From the NCBI GenBank assembly GCA_029641185.1, contig JAPWGK010000013.1, positions 434,001-498,000 on the forward strand: a stretch of 64,000 bases of DNA. Reading direction: 5' to 3'. Of this stretch, positions 20,901-34,007 are shown piece by piece (the first letter of the stretch is position 1; each line of letters starts with the position of its first letter). The translations under genes were made by a program, and so were the position numbers. The stretch comes from Pseudofabraea citricarpa (taxonomy: Eukaryota > Ascomycota > Leotiomycetes > Helotiales > Dermateaceae). The notes under the pieces were generated by a model, which was not told the DNA's origin, ran no database searches, and was given only the letters and a program-made list of their open reading frames with translations.

Positions 20901-23900
20901 CCTGGATTCACGATCATCGTATTCAAGGTCAGACTGTCTTTCCAGCTGCTGGATATGCCGCTACGGCTTTAGAAACAGTCCCATTTCTATCTAGAGACGA
21001 TCCGGTTCAGCTTGTGGAGCTTGAAAATTTCATGATTCATCAAGCGATGGTATTTGAAAACCATGACCAAGAATCAGGCATTGAAGTTCGATCCGTAGTC
21101 AGCAGCATAAATCGAGCAAATCTAGGTTTCGTCACGGCTCACTTCACGTATGAAGCTTGCATTGGAAACCAGCAAACCTTCGAGTTAGTGGCAAGCGGTG
21201 AAATAACCATCATCATCGGTGATGCAACCCTAGAAACTCTACCTGCAACAAAGAGCCTTGAGCCCTACATGGCAGATGTGCCGACCGAGACCTTCTATTC
21301 TGCATTGAAGGACGTAGGGTACGAATATTCGGGCTCTTTCAAAGCACTATCCACGTTAAAGAGGAAGCTCGGCAAAGCATCTGGAGCAGTCGCTATGGTC
21401 ACTTCCGTACTCAATACAGAGACCCTGGTCGTTCATCCGGCAGTGTTAGATGCTGCATTCCACTCTATCATTTTAGCTTTCAGTTTCCCCCATGATGGAC
21501 AACTCCGTTCGTTGCACTTACCAACTCGTATCCAAAGGATTAGAATAAATCCTTCGCTTTGTGGGCAGCATTGGTTGCATGTTGGAGATGCGCCCTTCGT
21601 TGCGACGATTCCCGAAGCTCATGCAGCTAACATGACCTCTGGATTCAAAGGTGATGTAGAAATCCACAATAGTACTGGGGAATACTGCGCTATTCAAGTT
21701 GAAGGAGTCCATGTCGTGCCATTTACTCCTGCAACACAATCTGATGATCAAAGGCCGTTTCACGCAATGCACTGGGTTAATGCGGAGCCCAATGCAGACA
21801 TTCCTGATATATTCCAAGCAACAGCTGAAGAAAAACAGCTAGCAATTATCCTCGAGCGTGGTGCTTTCTTTTATTTACGCCAACTAGAGCACCAAATCCC
21901 GGTTGATCATCCTGGAAGATCCGATCAATACAACGCTGCCTACTTGAAGTTCGCAGCACACACTCACAAAATGTTGTTAGACGGGAAACATCGCTACGCT
22001 CAAAAGGAATGGCTTAAGGACACTGTGGAGGATATTGTGGCTGCAGCTGAGCCATTCTCTGGCCGTCCCCAGGTTAAAGCGATGCATGTCGTTGGAGAGC
22101 AAATGCCGCGTGCTATTCGAGGGGAGACTACAATGCTCGAGCATTTGATGATGAACAGCCTTCTGGACGACTACTACGCGAATGCCGTAAGCACAACCAA
22201 AGGAACTGACGTTCTGGCCGAAACGGTCATTCAGATTGCTAGGCGCTATCCCCGTGGAAATATTTTAGAAGTTGGAGCGGGAACTGGCGGCGCAACCCGG
22301 CAAATCTTGAAGCTCATCGGTGATGACTTTTCAAGCTACACTTTCACGGATGTGTCGGCAGGATTCTTTGATAGTGCTCAGTCAGAATTCGAACTCTACA
22401 AAGACCGTATGACATACAGCCTACTAGACCTCGAGCAAGACATGCAGACGCAAGGTTTCGAGAAGCATTCATACGATCTCGTAGTAGCATCTTTGGTTCT
22501 TCATGCTACAAAAAGCATCGAGCAGACAGTGCGTAGAGTTCGATCATTGCTGAAGCCAGGTGGCTATTTGATTTTGTTGGAGTTGACTAATGTGCACATT
22601 ATCAATGCCAATGCCTTATTTGGTTGTCTTCCAGGCTGGTGGCAGGGTATAGAAGAGGGACGAACATTAGGAGCTGCTGCAACAGAGTCACAATGGGACA
22701 CCATCTTACGCAAGACCGGATTTTCCGGCATAGATACCATGACGCCTATTCAGGATGCTTTAACCTTGCCAACCTCAGTATTGGTCTCACAAGCTGTTGA
22801 CGACTGGGTGGAGTTTATTAGGGAGCCCCTCTTGGCACGTCCGTCGCTTGTCATGGGACGAGCAATTGTCAAGCACTTATTCATTGTTGGCGGAACGACA
22901 CTTCGTGTCTCTCGTCTTATTCAGGATGTTCAAAAACTCATTCAAGGATTTTGTGAAGACTTAACACGAGTGGAAAGCCTTTCGGAATTAGACCACACCA
23001 AGATCGATTCAAATTCAACAGTATTGATCCTCGAAGACCTTGACGAGCCTGTCTTCAAAGACATTTCTGAGGCACGACTTGATAGTCTGAAAAGGTTGTT
23101 TGGGTCCGAAAAATACATTGTCTGGGTCACCCAGAACCGTATGATTGACAATCCCTATGCTAACATGCCAATCGGCTTTGCGCGGTCTGTTTTATGGGAA
23201 GTGCCGGACGTTCAATATCAGTTCATTGACTTCGAAGATGTCCTCAAGATCGATGGAAGGGCATTGGCAGAAGCCGTGCTACGATTCCAGGCGTCAGGAT
23301 CTATCAAAGAACAAAGCCAAAGAAATACATTATGGTCGGTTGAGCATGAAATAATTATCAAATCCGACGGACGCCAACTAGTTCCGCGATTGAAGCCTGT
23401 GAGTGGAGCAAACGATCGCTATAACTCCGCACGCAGGACAATCAGAAAAGATATCCAGCCACAAAAGTGCCCTGTGCTTGTTACCAACTTGGATGGCCAA
23501 TACAATCTTCATGAGCAGCCCACGCTCAGTGGCGGGAAGGCAAATACGCACAATAATTCTACAATTTCAATGAAGTTGAGCCATTCCACATTGAGCGCTA
23601 TCAGAACAATCTTCGGAGATTCATATGTGGTATTAGGGAATTGTAGCACCAGCGGTGCCCAATATCTCGGCCTGACGAATTCAGCTGTATCACTCGTTGA
23701 GATTTCGCAAAGCAACCTGGTTCCTAGCTCAATAACACCCCAATCAGAAGCTTTGTTTTTGAGCCTGATCGCGGCACATCTTCTCTTACCAGCCATTATA
23801 GCAGAACTCGCCGAAGGAGACAATCTTGTCGTCCACGAAGCACCCGCGATAATGCCAACCATCCTCGGTCGTCAAGCGAAACTCGCTGCAGTCAAGTTAA

Positions 23901-26900
23901 TTTACACAACCGCCTCGCAAAGGAAAGCAAAAGATAATGGCTGGATTTATGTTAACCGATATTCACGTCAATCCCATTTGAAATCCCTTCTCCCTCCGAA
24001 GGTATCTCGATGCGTTGATTTCACTACTCCTGGACAGTCATCTACTAAAATTTCACCCATCGAGTTGTGCTTACCCCCGGATACCAAAGTCTTCAATACG
24101 TCTGTCTTATTTCCAAACAATGGGTCGCTCAATTCATCAACTCGGAATAACAGCTCTAGGATTAATGACGTATTGAAAATAGCGATGATTTCTGCATTGG
24201 CAGATCTTAGCAACTGGCCGCAGAACTGTACACCACTTGGTCAAATTAATATTCGGGATATAGTTGAGAAAGCAGGTTCATGTGACCCTCTCACAACAAT
24301 AGAGTGGACTACGCCATCTCTATCTGTCACCATTCAGCCAGTCAAAACCCAGTTTAAGTCGGACCAAACTTACTGGCTTGTTGGCCTTTCTAGGGATCTG
24401 GGACTTTCTATCGCAGACTGGATGATCAGAAATGGGGCTAAAAATCTGGTAATAACCAGCCGCAATCCGAAAGTTGACAAGTCTTGGCTAGAAAACGCGA
24501 ATCGCAGTGGAACAGTCGTCCGAGTCTTGAGCAAGTAAGTTTATAACATCGCCGTGAGCAATCCACACTGACAAAGCAATACAGTGATCTTACAGACTGG
24601 GACTCGGTCCAAGAGACGTACCAAGAAATCTGCAAGACAATGCCTCCAATTGCTGGAGTAGCTCAAGGTGCCATGATATTGAATGACGTTGCAACTCGAG
24701 ACATGACAGTGGAGATATTGACGCGGGTTCTACGCCCAAAAGTCGAAGGTAGTTTGAATTTGGATCGTCTTTTCTATGATGAACCATTGGATTTCTTCGT
24801 ATTCTTTGCTTCAGCTGCGAATGTTGTGGGGAATCTGGGGCAGGCGAGCTACACTGCTGCAAATATGTTTATGGCTGGTTTAGCTCAGCAACGTCGTCGG
24901 CGAGGCCTTTCGGCGTCAGTGATGGATCTTGGATTAATCATGGGCACTGGCTACATTACCCGTGAAAAAGGCGACGAGCTGACAAAACCTTCCTGGGAAA
25001 GGGGCCTTTTAACTATATCAGAATCCGATGTGCACCAGACCTTTGCAGAAGTCATCAATTCTGGTCGCTTAGACTCTGGGGCAGAGTGGGAAATTGCAAT
25101 GGGTTTGAGACTAATACAATCCAGCACACCCAATCCACCACCCTGGTACTCATATCCCCAGTTTGCCTGTATGACAGTCAGGAATTCCGAGGACGAAAAC
25201 AACACCTCGAACAGCCAGGCTGGAGCATCTATCAAAGATCAGCTGACTGATGCGACGACGAAAGATGAAGTCGAGAAAATCATTACTGGTAAAAGAACCA
25301 TCACTTTAAACCCTTCATATTTTTTTCGTTTTAAATGAGCAGTGCTAATAGAAATTCTAGAGACTTTTGTCATCGAAATCCGCAAGCTGCTTCACCTCAG
25401 TGATGATTACGAAATCACCACTTCTGTTCGCACTAATGAGCTGGGGCTTGACTCGCTTGTTGCAGTCCGCATCAGGTCCTGGTTTTTGAATAACTATCAA
25501 GTCAATATACCTGCTCTAAGAATTCTGAAGGGCACATCGCTCCAAGAACTGATTGAACAGGCAGTGGAAGATATTCCAGACGAACTGATGCCCAAAATAT
25601 CTTCTACGCAGGATCTACAGCCAGAAATCAACGCAGCTTCCTCGTCTCATAGCTCTACTGATAATGCCTCCGTTGCATCTGAGACACCAATTTCCAGTGC
25701 ACAAACAGAGGCTTCATCTATTCACGAAGATTTGGATGCCCAGGAATCATTGGAGGATGTACAGCCGCAAGAAATGGAGTTGAAGAGGTTTGGGCAGCTT
25801 TCTTATACACAGTCAGTATTTCTGTTTGTACATGAGCTCTTGAATGATAAGTCAACTCTGAACAATTCAGGCATGCTACATCTTAGGGGCGAAATTCGAA
25901 TAGCCGATCTAGCAAAGGCCGTTCGAGCCCTTGGGCAGCGCCATGAAGCTCTAAGAACATGCATTTGCGAACGAGATGGTAAACATGTCCAAGGAGTTCT
26001 TGAGTCTGCGTCTCTTATTCTTGAACACAAGAGAGTATATACCCAGGAAGATCTTTATAAGGAGTACGCATCTTTAAGAAACAACGTCTTTGATCTATCC
26101 CGGGGCCGAACGAGCAAAATAATCCTTCTTTCTTATGCCTCAATGGACCATTATCTTTTAATGAGCTCTCACCACATTGTTTTTGATCGAGCAAGCAATG
26201 ACGCCCTCATGGCCGATCTGGAACGGGCATACAACGGGTTGCAGCCAGGGCCTGATCCGCTACAACATTTGGATTACTCAAATCAGCAGCATGACCAGTA
26301 CTTAAGGGGCGATTGGAAAGAAGCCATTGAATTCTGGCGCCATGAGTTTGATACAATTCCAGATTCTTTGCCCCTTCACCGTAGTCGGGTGTCTGAACGG
26401 AGACCACTTGAGAAGTACGCATCTCACACACCCGAGTTTCAAATCGATAAACAGCTGTCAGCGAAGATTCGTGAGGCTGCAAGAAAGTATCGATCGACAC
26501 CGTTCCATTTCCACCTTGCCGCTTTCAAAGTATTGCTTCATCGCTTTCTTGGAGTAAGAGATGTTTGCATCGGTATTGCAGATAATTGTCGCAGGGACGA
26601 TCACATGCGTACAGGTATCGGACCATTCCTCAACATGCTTCCTTTGCGTATGAACAGCAGCGCAGAACAACGTTTTGGTGATGCCATATCTGAGGCTCGC
26701 GAAAAGAGCTTATTGGTTCTTACAAATTCTATTCCATTCGAGGTCATTTTGAACGAACTCCAAGTCACTCGTCCTTCAACACACACCCCACTGGCTCAGG
26801 CGTTCATGAATTATGCCGAGAACGATATGGAAGACGGGCAGTCATTCCTTGGCTGTCGCATGGAAATAATGGATCAGAACCCAGCCGAAATTCCTTACGA

Positions 26901-29900
26901 TATCACTTTCACTATTATAAACAACGCTGCTGGTGATACACGCATCGTATTAAATGTTCAGCAGTCTCTTTACACTGAAGATGATACTATGCTGATAGCT
27001 AATGGATATGAAGATATTCTACGAGAGTTCGCAACTGCACCGGAGGAGAAAATTGGAGATAAGTGGCAGTTTAGACAACCTGTTCTAGAGAAGGCGTTGA
27101 CCATTGGCCGAGGTAAGTAGTTTGAGTCAAATTCAGGCTAGACGGTGAACAGTTACCATTGACATGAATTCAGAAACTGATTTTTCTTAGGACCTAGCTT
27201 TAATTCCACATGGCCAGAAACCCTGGTGCACAAATTCGAGACACTGTTCCCTAGGATCGCTCATAGAGTTGCAGTAACAGATGGCAACGACACCTCAATG
27301 ACTTACGGACAACTTTCTCAAGAGATCAATACCATTGCAGCTGAATTGCTGAGCAAGAAAGTTGAGCCCGGCTCAAGAGTTGCAATTTTCCAGAATCCGA
27401 CCGTTCATTGGGTAGCTTGCGTTGTCGCAATTATGAAGATTGGCGCGGTATATGTCCCCCTGGATGCTGGAACCCCAGTCGCACGATTATCATTGATCGT
27501 TAGCGACTGCCAACCTGCCGCCATTCTCGTTCACGATTCTACTCTAGAACAGACAGAGAAGCTGGATTGTCCCACCAGTACCATGATCGTTAATGTGTCC
27601 CGTCTACCTAAGACAGAAAATTTAACTATTGCAATTCTTGCTCGGCCCGAGACTCCAGCCATTATCCTTTACACGAGCGGCTCGACTGGAACACCAAAAG
27701 GAGTTGTCCTTCAACATGCCAGTTTGAAGCACGAGTTCGACCACTGTGCCGCCACATATAGATTGGGAGAACAAGATGTCGTATTGCAACAGAGTGCATG
27801 GAGCTTCGATGTCTCCGTAACTCAAATTTTCCTAGCTCTGGGAGTTGGAGCAAGACTGCATATCGTCTCACATCTCATGCGGGCCGATTCGCGCGCAATT
27901 GCAGAGCTGATCAAAAATCAAGGTGTAACAGCAACCTACGCAACTCCGACAGAATACAAAAGTTGGCTTCGACGAGAGCACCAGGATATCTTGCGAACGT
28001 CATCTTGGCAGCTCAGTTTAGTTGCAGGCGAGGCCGTCACAGAACCATTGCTTCAACTTTACCGAGAATTAAACCGTCCTGGCTTACGACTTTTCAATGT
28101 CTACGGCCCAACAGAGACGACATGTGGCTCGACCAAAATGGAACTACAGTACAAAAAGCCTTCCTTCTATCAACACGCGATTCCGGTCGGACGAGCATCA
28201 GCAAATGAATGTTTCTACATTTTGGACGGAAATCAAAAACTCCAGCCAAATGGTCAAATAGGAGAGATAGTCATCGGTGGCGTAGGGGTAGCTATGGGAT
28301 ATCTCAACAACGATGAGCGAACCCTATTGTCTTTCTTGCCTGATCCCTTTGCTGGTGGCGAGTATATCAAACACGGTTGGAACACCATGTATCGAACAGG
28401 TGACCTCGGATACCTAAAGAATGACGGCACACTTGTCCTGAAGGGCCGCATTGGAGACGATACTGAGATCAAGCTTAACGGCGTTCGAATCGATCTGGCG
28501 GATATTGAGCAGACCGTACTCAAAGCTGGAAATGGAATTATGGCCGACGCTGTGGCATCCCTTCGCACTACGCCAGACGAATCAGTGAAGTTCATAGTTG
28601 TCCATGTCATATTTTCATCTGAGAACTTGACTATGGATAGGGACCTCTTTCTCCAAACTCTTCTAAACAATCTGCCATTACCACGCACAATGCGTCCATC
28701 AGCAATCATTTCCGTCGACAGCTTTCCTCGATCTGTTGCAGGAAAAGTTGACAGGAGAGCCATTAGCTCATTGTCAATCCCACGAAAGTTGTTCTCTGTA
28801 ACAAAAGTGTCGGTATTATCAAAAGGCGAGGAAGCGATGGGAAGCTTGTGGGAAATTGTGATTCCAGAAGAACTCGTCACGCTTCATCAAATTAACCCGG
28901 ACTCTGATTTTTTCAGCATTGGAGGAAACTCTATGTTGCTAATTGAGTTACAACACAAGATCCGAGAGCGTTTCAACGTTTCAATTCCGCTTTTCAAACT
29001 TTTTCAGGCGAGCACGCTACGGCCTATGGCTCAACTTCTTAGCAATGATGAATTTGAAAATAACGATCAGATTGATTGGGCTGTGGAAACACAATTGCAG
29101 CCTAATTTAGACATCTCAACAGCTTCACATAACGTCGACCAACCTGCAACTCCTCCTCGGGTCATTGTGTTGACGGGAGCAACTGGCTTCCTAGGTCAGC
29201 ATTTGCTGAGCGCTCTCATCGATCAAAAGAACATCCAAAAGATAATCTGCATCGCAACAAGGAGCTTTGATGAGAACAGAAGAGCTCTCTTCTCTAAACT
29301 GGACAAAGTTGAATGTTACGAGGGAGATTTGAGATTGCCTCGCTTAGGACTGACAGAGGAAGATGCGACCCGTATCTTCCAACTGGCAGATTCAGTCATA
29401 CACAATGGTGCAGATGTCTCACATCTCAAGACATATTCTTCTTTGCGCTCCGCGAATCTTGTGTCAACTCAAGAGCTGGTCAAACTGTGTCTTCCGAGGA
29501 TGATCCCACTGCACTTTATATCCACCACCGGAGTGACGATGTACTCGGCATCTGAAACTTTCGCTGAGGTCTCGATCCGCAACTCAACGCCACCCACTGA
29601 TGGTTTGTATGGCTATATCGCCTCAAAATGGGCCGCCGAGGTGTACCTCGAGAATTCAAATGCTTGTTACGATCTTCCTGTCTACATTCACCGACCATCG
29701 AGTATCATCCGTCCGGAAGTCGACATGATGGGCGACAACCCTGCCGCAGATGTTCTACAAGATATGCTGGCCTACTCGTACCGTATAAAAACGGTGCCAG
29801 TAGCGCCTGCTCTACGCGGGATCCTGGATCTTGTCCATCCGGATACCGTTACAAGAGGAGTAGTTCAAGCCTTGATGGGTCGCCAGCCCGAATCTGGGAA

Positions 29901-30120
29901 TAAAATCATTTATATTCATGAATCGGGAGATACGGAGCTAGATGTTTCGCAGCTTCGAGCACATCTAGAAAGAGAAACTGGAAATGATGTCGATGAACTG
30001 CCGTTGGAGGAGTGGATTACCTGTGCAGAAAATGCTGGGCTATCGAACTCTATGGCTGCTGTATTTCGCGGCCTTGGAGAAGCCGAACAGATAAACTTTC
30101 CAAGGCTACTTAGAAGATAG
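17946..30120 (+). CDS. Hybrid PKS-NRPS megasynthase
   Basis: Five exons (17946-18417, 18468-24534, 24585-25288, 25343-27112, 27191-30120) give 3980 aa. KS has Cys185 in DTACSSS, His324 in EAHGTGT and His368. AT has Ser649 in GHSSGE. DH has His974 (HxxxGxxxxP) and Asp1152. The C-methyltransferase has [12 protein letters not shown] near 1428. KR has Ser2256 and Tyr2269; the ER-like region before it seems inactive. ACP Ser2452 is in LGLDSL. The C domain has HHIVFDRAS (His2691/2692, Asp2696; Arg replaces the usual Gly after Asp). The A domain has [11 protein letters not shown] near 3165. PCP Ser3585 is in GGNSML. The terminal R domain has TGATGFLG near 3666 and an intact YxxxK (Tyr3813, Lys3817). 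It builds a methylated, highly reduced polyketide with the trans enoyl reductase and condenses it with one amino acid. The intact R motif allows reductive (aldehyde) release; Dieckmann release to a tetramic acid cannot be excluded. Confidence 0.95.
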
Positions 30121-30908
30121 TAGACGATTAGTTAGCTGAAGAACTTGTAGGATATATATACAATCTACCATATGTTTACCCATTTCTTTATATATATCTT
30201 CCTGGGTATACCGCCCACATGTTATAGCCGACACTCAGTGAGAACTGTCCGTGAACTGCGTCACATTAAACTCTATAAATTTTCTTTTCTCTTTTAATTT
30301 CTTCCTTTTCTTTATAAAACAAAGGCTACAAAACCTAGCCTCAAAATTAATTTCAGATTCCAATAATCGTCGCCTTTGCCACATATTACCTAATCAAGCT
30401 AAAATCAAGCATCCACTACATGAAGCGCGTCGGGCCTTTCAAGAAATCGGATCTTTCAGATATAGTAACGTGTAGATGAGAGACCAAGGCTAGCCGTTAA
30501 AAATTTTCTTTAGCAACACTACTTCGTACTTAGTCCTACTCTACGCCGATGTTTGCTGGTCGCTTAACTTATAGCCAATTGAAAACCATCTGTCACATGG
30601 GTTCATTACCATCCAATCGCACTGATCTTAGTATTATTCATGCCTGAATTTGCTGGATCCTCCGGATCTGAAAATTCAAAGTCAAAGCTCGAGTCTAAGG
30701 TATGGGGTTTTCGGAGGCTTTTCCACTCGGCACCATACATTCGGCATGTTTCCCCCGTTCGGCAACATATCCGCGCGGTTTGAGTGAACCTAAAAACAAG
30801 AATCCCATCTATGCTGCGATCACTTTATCTTATTCTGATTAATACAATCCGTATTCTCTGTTACCGTCGTCTTTATTGCATCTTGAACGGCATCGTCCAG
30901 AAATCAGC
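30121..30908. promoter_or_regulatory. Spacer and promoter of the acyltransferase
   Basis: The first part is the AT-rich 3' flank of the synthase. At 30710-30724 lies TTCGGAGGCTTTTCC, whose first 14 bases recur exactly at 34171-34184. Three TCGGCA copies follow at 30727, 30741 and 30759. The acyltransferase start is about 145 bp downstream. Confidence 0.5.
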
Positions 30909-32361
30909 ATGGCGGCAACGAACTACCCTTGGACAGAGAAGAACAATGTCTGGCGCCGCAAACTCGGCTCTATGGAGTCCTTGTACCTAGCGCTTGCCTC
31001 TCCTGAGGGCATGCCCGTACACTGGATGATTGGATGTTGCGTATCACTCAAATACCAGCGCTCATCTCCTCTAAACATTTCCCACTCTCTCCTCCTGGCA
31101 TGGAAATCTCTCCGCCCAGACTTTCCCAACGTCGCTGCTACTGTTGACCCTGAGACGAAGGAGATAGTCCTGCAGACTGAGGGGAAGGAGGAGGAGTGGT
31201 TGGAGCGAAGCTTCAAGGTGCACGAGAGCGGGACGGCGAGTGAGCTTTTTGAGAAATTCCGGAGCCAGTTCTGCATCACACTTCATTTTATACAGGGGAC
31301 GAATGAATTGCTGATCCAGGCGCCGCATTCGCTGATTGACGGCCGCGGAATACTTTACTTGTACCATTCGCTCTTTACTGCACTCTCTAAATCATCAGTA
31401 TCTCGGCTCGAAAATGGGCATCTCAAATCGGGACAGCCAAATCTTACAAGGCCATTTGACGACTGGCTTAATGTCTCCGCCGTGCCATCTGAGAAGAATA
31501 TCAAAGATGCGCAGGGGCTTTTCTTCAGGGTGCTCAGCCAGGAAAAGCCTATTCGACTGCCTGGTGTAAATTTTGATCGTACACCCGGGAAACCAACCCA
31601 TCGGGAACTACTGCTTGATGAGAAGACTACAAAAGCAATCATCTCAGCGTGCAAGCAAACAGGCGTCTCGGTGACTTCGGCGTGGCATGCTGCGCTTGCT
31701 TTAGCTGTGCAGGTATATTTTGTTCCCCTTCACTTACTGTACCATTGTCCTTGCATTTACTAATTACCTGTAGAAAATCCAAGAAGCAGGAGGCGAGGAG
31801 GGGACAACGTACGCACAAATCACAACCATCGATCTGCGACGGTATTTCCCCTCTCCCTTCGTTCCCAATACGCATTCGATAGGGAGTCTGCAAACAGGTC
31901 TCCCGTTCTCAGTTTCCATCGCCCCGAGCAGTATAACACAGACTGATGAGACCGCATTTCGCAGCCTCGCACAGTCCCTCAATACACAATATCGTTCACC
32001 CTTCTCATTCACCACTACACCCACAAACTCAAACCCCGATTTTGGCTTCCTAACACCCTTGACTTCAATGTCCACCCAGCTTCTCTTAAGCGGTGGTATG
32101 CCACCTAGCAGTACGCCAAGTCTCTCAAGTATGGGTGCGGTATCAGACATCATGCAAGAGAGTTATGGAGAGTGGGACGTTGAGAGCTTCTGGGTCAGTA
32201 GTACCATGATGACGGGTGACTTTCAGGTATACTGCTGGACGTTCAGAGATCGGATGGCGTTCAGCGTATGTTGGAACGAAGCCTTTTACAGCATAGAGAC
32301 GGTAGACGCGGTGTTGGAAGGAACGAGGGAAGAAATTCTTTCTGGACTGAAGATTGTGTAA
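30909..32361 (+). CDS. HxxxD acyltransferase (condensation/BAHD-like fold)
   Basis: Two exons (30909-31712 and 31774-32361, 61-bp intron) give 463 aa from the ATG in the context AGCATGGCG. The upstream in-frame extension to 30876 begins only at TTG. Residues 140-144 (HSLID, within QAPHSLIDGRG) form the HxxxD catalytic motif of CoA- or carrier-dependent acyltransferases of the condensation-domain superfamily. The C-terminal half contains the second lobe (IGSLQTGLPFSVS). No membrane segments or signal peptide were seen, so it is probably cytosolic. It lies 0.8 kb downstream of the PKS-NRPS on the same strand and shares a promoter element with the ceramide synthases. Likely role: O- or N-acylation of the cluster product, or an unknown step (inference). 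It could also be a trichothecene-3-O-acetyltransferase-like detoxifying enzyme. Confidence 0.8.
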
Positions 32362-32719
32362 AAAACTTCCATGCAAATTATTCGCATATTATTCTCATAA
32401 CTACAGGTCTTTGATGAGCACTTGGCCTCTCAAAAATCGATTCAAATTTCAAACAAAACGCTCTTAATCCATCTTAAAAATATTTCTCTAAGCGAGTGGT
32501 TTAGGACTTCTGTACAACTCCTCTTTTTTCATTCACCTCTTGCGTGTCTTTCCAAAGGTTGTATAATCTGGAAGGGGAGCAGGAATTGTTAGTTTCAAGT
32601 TCTAAATTCTACTTATCTTCCTCGCCGATCGGCTCCGGCTGGGTGATATGATCTGATATACACTCTATCATGAGATATATTAGGCAACAAGATATTAATA
32701 CACAGAAGCTTCTATTCTA
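32362..32719. other. Convergent 3' spacer
   Basis: Short AT-rich region between the acyltransferase and the first ceramide synthase; nothing recognised. Confidence 0.5.
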
Positions 32720-34007
32720 TTATGCGTCTCTCCTTCTCTTTGAGATTACGGCCTTCTCATTGCCGTTCGCCTTATGCAGGCCGCTCGCATGACCATTCGC
32801 GAAGCCGTTACCATTTAGCAATGGCAAAACCTCAGTATTTTCCTTGGAAATATCAATCGCCTCCTTTTTCGTTTTCTCAAGATCCTCTATCCCCGACTCC
32901 TCGGCCTCTGACCTGTCGTCCTTGGCAACCTTCTCCACGACAAGCCGGTACGCACTCCGGAAAAGGCAGTACAGCCAAAAGAGGTTCAGGGCCTGGAGTG
33001 ACGCCAGCAGGGTAAGAGCAATGACGTTGGATAGGAGACATTTATATTGCTGGGTCTCCCAATTGAGCTCGTAGGGACCGACGGTCTTAAACTCTGTTAA
33101 GATGGAATAGAGAATACGGATATTTATATAGTGACGCAAGTAGATCCATACGCATATATTGAAGCCGAAGTATGGCCCTTGGAGGGGGCTGCTGATATAA
33201 TTGAGAGATTTAGATGTCTATAGCAGAGCATTGAGTTAGTGCCTGTCCAGAAAGTCACCCAAGAGCCCAGGGAGGATGACTTACGGCAAGGAAGAAATCA
33301 CTGATGTCATGGGTCAGATAGACGGCGATGCCCATATACGTGAAGTGAAACCGGTAACTCAAGCCGATAAGAGACAAAGTAACGATATGATGTGCCACAA
33401 GCTCCTTGAAGTCTTTGCGCCGCTTCTCCATGCCCAGCACCAGTACTACGGCCTGCTGCGCCCAATACGCAGCCTGGAACAAATAGTAGAACTTAAAGCT
33501 TGCCTCGTGGGTTTTGTGCGGGAAAGACTCGTACATCCCTCTCGTATTGAAATACCATACCGGTGTTCTGCTTATCACATAGATACCCGCGGGCCCCATG
33601 ATTGCGAAATAAACGGCTGTATACATCTGCTCCATAAATCTTGCTTGTTTTCCACGCGATTTAAGACCGTAGAATTGAGCCAAGGGGCGTAAAAGTTCTT
33701 GCATGATAAACTCGCGTGTAAAAGACAAGACTATCATGTAGAACGACACGAACGCAAAATCCCAAACACCCTTATCATACTGTGCAGGTGAGCTCGGATC
33801 AACACCTAATTCGAAAGGCAGTTTATAGGAGAGGAAAATAAAATGATGGATGATGTTCGCCTCGGTTGGGTTAATGGCGAATAAAGAGAGGAAGACAAGT
33901 AGAGGAACAAGTGGAATTATCCAGGTATGCTGCATAGCAAATCGTTTGGCCCGACGTAGATTTGAACGAGCCTTTTTGCGCCTTGGGAACTTCTTCTGCT
34001 CACTCAT
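32720..34007 (-). CDS. Ceramide synthase, BarA-like (TLC domain)
   Basis: Two exons (33285-34007 and 32720-33217, 67-bp intron) give 406 aa. The ATG at 34007 (MSEQKKFPRRKKAR) is preferred because the upstream in-frame extension starts at TTG. It is a multi-pass ER membrane protein with a basic N-terminus and a TLC domain. The Lag1 motif is visible at HHIVTL, then SYRFHFTYMG and THDISDFF, with the paired histidines and both Asp residues kept. SKSLNY and YLRHY follow. This wording is typical of the fungal BarA class, which N-acylates sphingoid bases for the glucosylceramide branch. The acidic, Lys-rich C-terminal tail is usual. It is divergent from a second, LAG1-class ceramide synthase and sits inside the cluster, so it is more likely a resistant duplicate than the housekeeping enzyme (inference). 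Confidence 0.85.
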
